Source: JBBRLA01 sp038231615 | GTDB taxonomy: Bacteria > Myxococcota_A > Polyangia > Palsa-1104 > JAEUJZ01 | Direction: 5' to 3' | DNA: 5,660 nucleotides | NCBI GenBank assembly: GCA_038231615.1 | Contig: JBBRLA010000579.1 | Coordinates: forward strand, 1-5,660 | In this document: positions 1 to 4,705 of the stretch, one piece after another | How positions within the stretch are numbered: the stretch's first letter is position 1 | Layout of the letters: each line of letters begins with the position of its first letter | Program-made: the position numbers and the translations under genes | Notes under the pieces: model-generated | What the model saw: only the letters and a program-made list of their open reading frames with translations | Database searches by the model: none | What the model was told of the DNA's origin: nothing

Positions 1-1
1 T

Positions 2-469
2 CACAGCCCGCGTCTGGACGTGGCCGCCTTTGCTTTTGATGAGGGTGTCATCGTGGGCGGCGTCCTATATGCCGACGACGCAAGGTTCCTGGCCCTCGAA
101 GCGAAGCGGCTTCCAGCACCGACGAACGACCGCGAACGAGAATACTTGATCGGTAAGAGAGGCGGAGTGGAGCGTTTCAAGCGTGGTTATCACGCTGGTC
201 GACTGAAGGTGGTTGGCATCATCGCCTACCTTCAGCGCGACACCTTTGTTAAGTGGCAAATGACGATCAATTGCTGGGTAGATGAGCTGATCGCAACCTC
301 CTGTCGAGAATTTCCCTGGGATGCCCGGGACAAGCTCGACCTGGAAGAAGAAACACCCAGGATCGCCCGGTTCCAATCAAGCACCCTGAGAGTATCTGAT
401 AGACGGCGACTGAGCATGCGACACCTCTGGGTACAACTGGCAAGCGACAAGAAGGGGCCAGCTCGGTAA
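2..469 (+). CDS. Partial hypothetical protein, possible PD-(D/E)XK nuclease-like (5' end outside window)
   Basis: The frame is open from the first complete codon at base 2 to the TAA at 467-469, so the gene probably starts upstream. The GTG at base 20 is only an internal candidate and has no visible ribosome binding site. Numbering from that GTG, a hydrophobic strand ends in Glu27-Ala-Lys29 (LALEAKRLP), the typical look of the (D/E)xK half of a PD-(D/E)XK nuclease core, with acidic residues at 19-20 and in the preceding LDV segment. Downstream comes a conserved-looking stretch, GGVERFKRGYHAG followed by VVGIIAYLQ. From memory this resembles unannotated proteins found near restriction and defence genes, but I cannot name a family. 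The C-terminus is basic (SDRRR, SDKKG). A hand count of bases 181-300 gives 63/120 G+C, well below the genes to the right, so the gene may be acquired. A nuclease role is inference. Confidence 0.6.
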   Translation, partial: HSPRLDVAAFAFDEGVIVGGVLYADDARFLALEAKRLPAPTNDREREYLIGKRGGVERFKRGYHAGRLKVVGIIAYLQRDTFVKWQMTINCWVDELIATSCREFPWDARDKLDLEEETPRIARFQSSTLRVSDRRRLSMRHLWVQLASDKKGPAR

Positions 470-507
470 GCGACCTCATGGCCCAACTACCCGCGCTTGC
501 TCCCGAG
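462..507. repeat. Imperfect two-part inverted repeat across the convergent gene ends
   Basis: CTCGG (462-466) and AAGCG (468-472) can pair with CGCTT (494-498) and CCGAG (503-507). This gives two 5-bp helices separated by a 1/4-base internal loop and closed by a 21-base loop. The structure spans the stop codons of both convergent genes, a natural place for a bidirectional transcription end. No T-run follows on either strand, so it does not meet the rule for an intrinsic terminator, and chance pairing is possible. Confidence 0.25.
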
Positions 508-1251
508 GCGCTGTCTGTAGGCCTCCATGGCGGCCACGGTCTCGGGGGTGCGCCACACCGACCAGATGGGATCTTCCCCGTTCGCGCGGGCCGCCGCCAT
601 GGTGGCCAGCGCCTCGGCGCGGAGGGCGCGCTTGGTGGTCGCGAAGGCCATCTGTGGGATGCGCCCGAGTTCCTCGGCCAGCGAAAGGGCCCGAGGCAGA
701 AGCTCCGCCGCGGGGACCACCTCGTCCACCAGCCGCCGCGAAAGCGCGTCCGCGGGCAGGTAGGTCTGCCCGCGGTAAAGCAGTTCACGCAGGTGCGGGC
801 CGGCGCAGGAGTATCGGATGGCCTCCATCGCGGAGGTCGGGAAGGCGACACCCACCAGAAGTTCGGTGACGCCGGTCTTGCCGCTGCCCTCGGCCATCAG
901 GCGGTGGTCCGCGGTTGCCGCCAGCACCGCGCCCCCGGCCACCGCGTGTCCGTTCACCGCCGCCACCACCGGGATGGAAAGGGCAAAGAGGCCGGTGATC
1001 CCGTCGTCGAATGCCGTGGTAAAGGCCGTGGCCTCTAAAGGGGAATACGAGAAGACCTGAAACAGGTCCAGCCCGGCGGAGAAAAAGCGCCCCTCCCCGG
1101 TCAGGACCACCGCGCGCACCGCCGGGACGCACAGTTTTGGCAAGAGCGCCGAAAGCTCGCGGAAGACCTCGTGATTCAACGCATTGGCGGGAGGGCGACG
1201 CAGCGTCAAGAGCGCCGTCGTCCCCCGCATCTCCAGCTCCAGCAATCCCAT
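487..1251 (-). CDS. Enoyl-CoA hydratase/isomerase family (crotonase superfamily) protein, isomerase-like active site
   Basis: A 254-aa protein, the usual length for a single-domain crotonase acting on acyl-CoA thioesters in the cytoplasm. Visible landmarks are the N-terminal strand with RPPANALN (19-26), the first oxyanion-hole loop FFSAGLDL (56-63), and the second, NGHAVAGGAVLA (100-111), followed by ADHR (114-117). In rat crotonase two Glu residues act (144 and 164). Here the first position is Val109 and only the second is kept, as Glu130 in GVTELLVGV. This single-Glu pattern, with AGG..LA...D.R, is that of mitochondrial Delta3,Delta2-enoyl-CoA isomerases, so an isomerase or other crotonase reaction is more likely than hydration. 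The frame runs open upstream to 1587, but ATG 1251 is chosen because homology begins there, a promoter lies at about 1288-1314, and AGGG sits 8 bases upstream. A perfect AAGGAGG is also present, but 14 bases away. The substrate is unknown. Confidence 0.9.
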   Translation of the reverse strand: MGLLELEMRGTTALLTLRRPPANALNHEVFRELSALLPKLCVPAVRAVVLTGEGRFFSAGLDLFQVFSYSPLEATAFTTAFDDGITGLFALSIPVVAAVNGHAVAGGAVLAATADHRLMAEGSGKTGVTELLVGVAFPTSAMEAIRYSCAGPHLRELLYRGQTYLPADALSRRLVDEVVPAAELLPRALSLAEELGRIPQMAFATTKRALRAEALATMAAARANGEDPIWSVWRTPETVAAMEAYRQRLGSKRG

Positions 1252-1287
1252 GATGTCGTCCCTGGCCTCCTTGGCCGGAAAGTAGAA

Positions 1288-1314
1288 AGTATAGCCGAAA
1301 AAAACACGCGTCAG
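1288..1314 (-). promoter_or_regulatory. Candidate sigma70-type promoter for the crotonase gene
   Basis: Read on the minus strand, TATACT (1293 down to 1288) matches five of six bases of TATAAT. CTGACG (1314 down to 1309) matches four of six bases of TTGACA. The spacer is 15 bases, shorter than the preferred 17, and contains a T7 run. Transcription from here would give a leader of about 30 bases before ATG 1251. This also argues against any longer protein starting upstream at 1587. A small inverted repeat, CAGGC-TG-GCCTG (1312-1323), overlaps the -35 box. Confidence 0.4.
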
Positions 1315-1361
1315 GCTGGCCTGGTCCCGCAGCCGGGCCCACCTTGAGAGTGAACCTAGCC

Positions 1362-1367
1362 AAGGAG
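1362..1367 (+). promoter_or_regulatory. Strong ribosome binding site that fixes the start of the 58-aa membrane protein
   Basis: AAGGAG lies 7 bases before ATG 1375, which is close to ideal Shine-Dalgarno sequence and spacing. It is the main reason to accept the short frame that follows as a gene. Confidence 0.75.
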
Positions 1368-1374
1368 CACGACA

Positions 1375-1551
1375 ATGAGCAACGAACACCAGGGCGCGCT
1401 GATCCAGATGAATGCGGATGATCGTCGAGTGGACAAGGTATCTGGGCGATGGGCGAACAGGCAGGCGGGCAAGGTTGGCTACGCGCTTCTGTGGCTCCTG
1501 GGAATCCCGCTGCCGATCCTGTTGGTCATCTACCTGATTCGCGGCCACTAA
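1375..1551 (+). CDS. Small single-pass membrane protein, 58 aa
   Basis: The frame runs from ATG 1375 to TAA 1549-1551 and has the best ribosome binding site in the window (AAGGAG, 7 bases away). The N-terminal half is polar and charged (residues 1-34; DDRRVDK at 15-21, then several Lys/Arg). One hydrophobic segment follows at about 36-54 (YALLWLLGIPLPILLVIYL), and the protein ends in IRGH. A basic flank before the helix and a very short tail are compatible with either orientation, slightly favouring the N-terminus in the cytoplasm. The WLLGIPLP-type core is familiar to me from many unannotated one-helix bacterial proteins, but I cannot name a family or function. It is divergent from the crotonase gene and 61 bases upstream of the kinase gene on the same strand, so it may be the first gene of the kinase operon. 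No clear promoter was found for it. Confidence 0.75.
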   Translation: MSNEHQGALIQMNADDRRVDKVSGRWANRQAGKVGYALLWLLGIPLPILLVIYLIRGH

Positions 1552-1612
1552 AAAAACCTCGCACCGCCCTCCGAAAAGACCGGCCAAAACCTCCGGCCCG
1601 GTTCAGGCTAAG

Positions 1613-3010
1613 ATGCCTGAGATGGTACGGTGCACCCGCTGCCAGGCGAGCTTTTCCGACGGAACGATTTTTTGTTCCGTGGATGGCGAACTTTTGCCTT
1701 CCCTGGGGGGGGCCCTCTCGCTGGACGAGACCCTGGCTCAGCGGCCGGGCCCGCCTTCGGGCCTGTCCTCTCCCTCTACCGGAGAAGACCCGCTGATCGG
1801 AACGACGATCGCCGGGCGGCTCTTGATCCTGCGACGCATTGGGCAGGGGGGGATGGGGACGGTATACGCTGCACAGCACACGGGCCTGGGCAAGGAGGTC
1901 GCGGTCAAGCTCTTGGCCGAGCGGGTCGCCGGAGACGCCGACTTCGCCGCCCGCCTGCGCAACGAGGCGCGCCATGCCTCGGCCATCGCCGACGAACACA
2001 TCGTCAACATCTTCGACGTGGGTGAGGCCGAGGGCCGGACCTTCGTGGTGATGGAGTTCCTGTCCGGGCAGAACCTGGCGGAGCGGCTGCTTCACGGGGG
2101 GCCCCTGCCCGAGCAGGAGGTCATTGCCATCGGGCGGCAGCTAGCGGGGACGCTGCACAAGGCACACCAAGCGGGGATCGTCCACCGGGACATCAAGCCG
2201 GAGAATGTCTTCCTGTGCCCGCGCCCGGAGGGGGTTTTCGTCAAATTGCTCGACTTTGGCATCTCCAAGGCCCTGCGCGGCGGAGAGGCATTTGCGCCCC
2301 GGCTGACCCACACCGGGATGATCATGGGCACGCCCCTTTACATGAGCCCGGAGCAGGCCCGAGGGGACGAGGAGCTGGACCCCCGCATCGACATTTACGC
2401 GCTGGGGGTGCTTCTGTATGAGTGCCTGACCGGGCAGGTGCCCTACTGCGCCAGCAACTACCTGAAGGTGATCTCGCTGATCCTCGCCGCGGGAGCGCCG
2501 CCGCCACGGATGCGCCGGCCGGACCTGCCGATCTCGGCGCTGCTGGAGCGGGTGGTGATGAAGGCCATCGCCGCCGACCGGGAGGCACGCTACCCGACGA
2601 TGGAGGCGTTGTTTGCCGATCTGGAAGAGCTGGAACAGATCGGCGAGAAGCCGGCGCTGCCCATGGAGCGGCCGTGGGGGTTCTTGCTTTTCGGCGGGGT
2701 GTTGCTGGCGCTGCTGGTGATGGGCCTGGCGGCGGCGGTGACCTCGCGGCGGGAGGCACGCAGCGGGGCGGCACGGGCGGGCGGGATGGCCCGGCCGCAG
2801 ACCACGCCGGTTGAATTGCCGACCTCCATCGCCCCGCCGCCGATGGCCCAGCCGCCAGTCCCCGCCGTGCCCGGACCTCCAGCCCGGCCAGCCCGTCGGG
2901 GGACCCTGCACCGACCGATCCGTCCCGCTGCTTCCGGGGCGGTCCTGCCCGAAGAACAGGCGCCCAATCCGTTCCGGCCAGGTCCCGAGGGCACAGGCGG
3001 TAAAAAATGA
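1613..3010 (+). CDS. Membrane-anchored serine/threonine protein kinase with N-terminal zinc ribbon
   Basis: A 465-aa Hanks-type (PknB-like) kinase that phosphorylates Ser/Thr on proteins using ATP. Order: zinc-ribbon-like motif 7-25 (C7-x2-C10, C21-x2-D24-G); low-complexity linker 30-60; kinase domain about 66-342; membrane helix about 355-377; Pro/Ala-rich tail 380-465 without a recognisable domain. All key residues are present: glycine loop GQGGMG (77-82), Lys99 in VAVK, Glu118 of helix C, HRDIKPEN (191-198; Asp193, Asn198), DFG (214-216), activation loop with Thr232, Thr234 and Thr240, SPE (245-247), and Asp260 in DIYALG. It is an RD kinase, so activation-loop autophosphorylation is likely. 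The kinase domain should be cytoplasmic and the tail outside. ATG 1613 was chosen over ATG 1622; both have weak Shine-Dalgarno signals (AGG 5 bases before 1613). The stop overlaps the start of the next gene (ATGA). Confidence 0.95.
   Translation: MPEMVRCTRCQASFSDGTIFCSVDGELLPSLGGALSLDETLAQRPGPPSGLSSPSTGEDPLIGTTIAGRLLILRRIGQGGMGTVYAAQHTGLGKEVAVKLLAERVAGDADFAARLRNEARHASAIADEHIVNIFDVGEAEGRTFVVMEFLSGQNLAERLLHGGPLPEQEVIAIGRQLAGTLHKAHQAGIVHRDIKPENVFLCPRPEGVFVKLLDFGISKALRGGEAFAPRLTHTGMIMGTPLYMSPEQARGDEELDPRIDIYALGVLLYECLTGQVPYCASNYLKVISLILAAGAPPPRMRRPDLPISALLERVVMKAIAADREARYPTMEALFADLEELEQIGEKPALPMERPWGFLLFGGVLLALLVMGLAAAVTSRREARSGAARAGGMARPQTTPVELPTSIAPPPMAQPPVPAVPGPPARPARRGTLHRPIRPAASGAVLPEEQAPNPFRPGPEGTGGKK
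1705..1712 (+). repeat. Run of eight G residues early in the kinase gene
   Basis: An eight-G tract lies in codons 31-34 of the kinase, between the zinc ribbon and the kinase domain. A one-base slip here would leave the ribbon but lose the kinase. Several seven-G runs occur elsewhere in the window (1846-1852, 4440-4446, 5004-5010), so G-rich codon use alone may explain it. Confidence 0.5.
2995..3000 (+). promoter_or_regulatory. Ribosome binding site inside the kinase gene for the TPR/PEGA gene
   Basis: AGGCGG sits 6 bases before ATG 3007, within the last codons of the kinase gene. With the ATGA overlap at 3007-3010 this fits translational coupling of the two genes. Confidence 0.55.
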
Positions 3011-4644
3011 GCCGGCCCGTGTCGCTTTTGCTCGCCGCGGCGCTGCTTTTTCTACCCGTGCGGGCCGGGGCCGACGCCCGCACCGCCTTCCAGGCGGCAC
3101 ATCAACTTTTCGAACGGGGCGATTATGACGAGGCGCTGCACCGGTACGAAGAGGCGTATCGTCTGGCCCCGCACAAGAACACCCTCTACAACCTGGCCCT
3201 GACCCGGGAGCGGCTGCTTGATTACGATGGGGCCATCGACGCCTTCGCGCGCTACCTGGCCGAGCCGCTGGCACAGGACCCCGCGACGCGGCACACGGAG
3301 CAGGCGCTGCGCCTTCTTGCCGAACGTTCGCTACGGCGGCTGCGCGGGCTGCCGGCGCGGATCTCGGTGAGCGCCGTGCCCCGTGCCGCGGAGGCCTCGG
3401 CCTTTTCCGTGCTGGCGAATGGAGATGAGAAGGGGCGCGAAGGCGCGGCCTTCGGCGCGGCGGCGTGGCGCGGACAGACCCCCGCGGTGTTCAAGGTGCC
3501 TGCCGGGCGCTATCGGCTGCGCTTCTCGGCCCCCGGCTATCTGACCGAGGAGATGGACCTGGATGCCCACGTGGGGCAGGCGCTGCTGGTGGAACGGGCC
3601 CTGCGCCCGGCCGAGCGGCACTTCCTCATCGAGTCCTTCCCGCGGGCGGAGGTCGCTCTCGATGATCAGGCTTTGGGCCTGACCCCCCAGAAAGGCTCGG
3701 TCCCCCCCGGCAGCCACACCTTGCACCTCTCGCGCCTTTTCTTTCTAACCCGGGCCGAGCGGCTGGACGTGGTGCCGGATGCCGCGATCTTGCACTACCA
3801 TGTAACGCTTCAGCGCAGCGGTCTTTCCGAGATGATCCTCGGGGGCCTATTGGCCGGGGCCGGCCTGGGGCTGGTCGCCCTGCGGGTGGTCACTGGCAAC
3901 GAGCTGGAGGCCACGCCAAAAGGACAGATTTACCGGCCGGTGGTCGCCATGCTCCTGCCGGGGCTGCTCGGCGCCGGGCTCTTGGCGGTCGGCGGGGGCA
4001 ACAACATGAGCAAGGCCCAGGCACAGCTCATCCTGGGCAGCGCCGCCTGGGGCACCCTGGTGGGGCTCTCCCTGGGGTTGCTTGGCGACCCGGAGGGGGT
4101 ACTGCCCCACACGCTGGCGGCGGCGGGAGGGCTTCTGGGGGGCGTGCTGGGCCTGGGCGTGTATCGCTGGCGGCAACCGGACAGCGGCGCGGTGGCCCGT
4201 TTCAACAGCGGCGCGATGTGGGGCACCACCATCGGGGCGCTGGGGTGGGGCTACCTGACGGCGCTGGACCCGCGGAACACGTTCTTCGGCAGGGACCCGG
4301 CGCGGGGCGGCAGCTACAGCGGGACCGGGGGCCTCCCGCTTTTGACCGGCGCGGTCTTGGGAATCGGGGGCGGGCTGCTCCTGGCAAACATGAAGGGGCT
4401 GCGCGGGTTGTCTCGGCGGCAGGTGACGTACCTCGATCTGGGGGGGCTTTGCGGTGGCGCAACGGCTGGGCTCGCCGGCCTGGGCATTGGCTACGCCGCC
4501 ACCGGGGTCTGGCAAAAGGCGGGTCAACAGAGCGCCACCAGCATCGCTGCTCTGGCTTCCATCGGCGGCATCCTTTTGGGGACCGGGGTGGCGGGGCTGC
4601 TGGTGCAACGCCTGTCACGCCCCGCGCGAATGGGGATGCATTGA
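3007..4644 (+). CDS. Exported TPR + PEGA protein with glycine-rich multi-pass membrane domain
   Basis: A 545-aa protein. The N-terminus looks like a signal peptide: SRP, hydrophobic core 5-17, and a likely cut after Ala22 (A-G-A) before DART. Residues 24-90 form about two tetratricopeptide repeats (AAHQLFERGDYDEALHRYEEA; YNLALTRERLLDYDGAIDAF), a protein-binding scaffold. Two PEGA-like beta modules follow: one ending in TPAVFKVPAGRYRLRFSAPGY (158-178) and one around FPRAEVALDDQALGLTP (211-227) with VPPGSHTLHL (232-241). From about 275 to the end there are about eight hydrophobic, glycine-rich segments (near 275-296, 312-330, 340-360, 367-387, 402-418, 443-461, 476-500, 511-534), the last six forming three repeated hairpins. 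TPR and PEGA would lie outside the cytoplasm. The gene overlaps the kinase by four bases, so a role as its sensor, partner or substrate is likely but inferred. The name of the membrane domain is unknown to me. Confidence 0.88.
   Translation: MSRPVSLLLAAALLFLPVRAGADARTAFQAAHQLFERGDYDEALHRYEEAYRLAPHKNTLYNLALTRERLLDYDGAIDAFARYLAEPLAQDPATRHTEQALRLLAERSLRRLRGLPARISVSAVPRAAEASAFSVLANGDEKGREGAAFGAAAWRGQTPAVFKVPAGRYRLRFSAPGYLTEEMDLDAHVGQALLVERALRPAERHFLIESFPRAEVALDDQALGLTPQKGSVPPGSHTLHLSRLFFLTRAERLDVVPDAAILHYHVTLQRSGLSEMILGGLLAGAGLGLVALRVVTGNELEATPKGQIYRPVVAMLLPGLLGAGLLAVGGGNNMSKAQAQLILGSAAWGTLVGLSLGLLGDPEGVLPHTLAAAGGLLGGVLGLGVYRWRQPDSGAVARFNSGAMWGTTIGALGWGYLTALDPRNTFFGRDPARGGSYSGTGGLPLLTGAVLGIGGGLLLANMKGLRGLSRRQVTYLDLGGLCGGATAGLAGLGIGYAATGVWQKAGQQSATSIAALASIGGILLGTGVAGLLVQRLSRPARMGMH
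4015..4608 (+). repeat. Three degenerate coding repeats: glycine-rich membrane hairpins
   Basis: Within the TPR/PEGA protein, three units of about 52-69 residues align by eye: 337-388 (4015-4170), 394-462 (4186-4392) and 471-532 (4417-4602). Each first helix has the same centre: GSAAWGTLVG, SGAMWGTTIG and LGGLCGGATAG, that is a W/C-G-T/G step at 348-350, 405-407 and 482-484. Each second helix is a Gly/Leu string (LLGGVLGLGV, GAVLGIGGGLLL, IGGILLGTGVAG). The pattern suggests internal duplication and glycine-zipper helix packing; it is visible at protein level only. Confidence 0.5.
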
Positions 4645-4705
4645 GGTTGCCCCAAGGTCATGTGTGCGGTAAACCTACTGACAGCCTTCGCTTCCAGAGG
4701 TAGCC
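4645..4705 (+). other. 61-base gap between the TPR/PEGA and beta-helix genes
   Basis: The gap holds no coding frame I would support, no T-run terminator and no clear promoter. The ribosome binding site of the next gene lies at its right end. The beta-helix gene may therefore be read from the same transcript as the kinase pair. Confidence 0.4.
4696..4700 (+). promoter_or_regulatory. Ribosome binding site fixing the start of the beta-helix gene
   Basis: AGAGG followed by TAGCC places a good Shine-Dalgarno five bases before ATG 4706, supporting that start despite the long N-terminal region of the signal peptide. Confidence 0.6.

Noticed and set aside
478..1038. 186-codon plus-strand frame opposite the crotonase gene
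   Set aside because: It is Gly/Arg/His-rich, has no domain and overlaps a confidently identified enzyme.
1252..1587. 112-codon N-terminal extension of the crotonase frame on the minus strand
   Set aside because: It has no crotonase similarity, lies upstream of the likely promoter, and runs over the opposing 58-aa gene, which has a strong ribosome binding site.
1579..1602. Inverted repeat ACCGGCC / GGCCCGGT before the kinase gene, considered as a terminator
   Set aside because: The stem needs a bulge, no T-run follows, and the kinase start is only about 10 bases away.
2141..3274. 377-codon open frame on the minus strand
   Set aside because: It is Arg/Pro/Ala-rich, lies opposite the kinase and TPR/PEGA genes, has no domain and is typical of an antisense shadow in G+C-rich DNA.
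3847..4608. 253-codon open frame on the minus strand
   Set aside because: It is antisense to the membrane domain and rich in Pro, Gln and Arg, with no recognisable motif.
4645..4705. Weak pairings (GGTT...AACC and CTAC...GTAG) considered as a terminator
   Set aside because: Arms are only 4-5 bases with mismatches and long loops, and there is no T-run.
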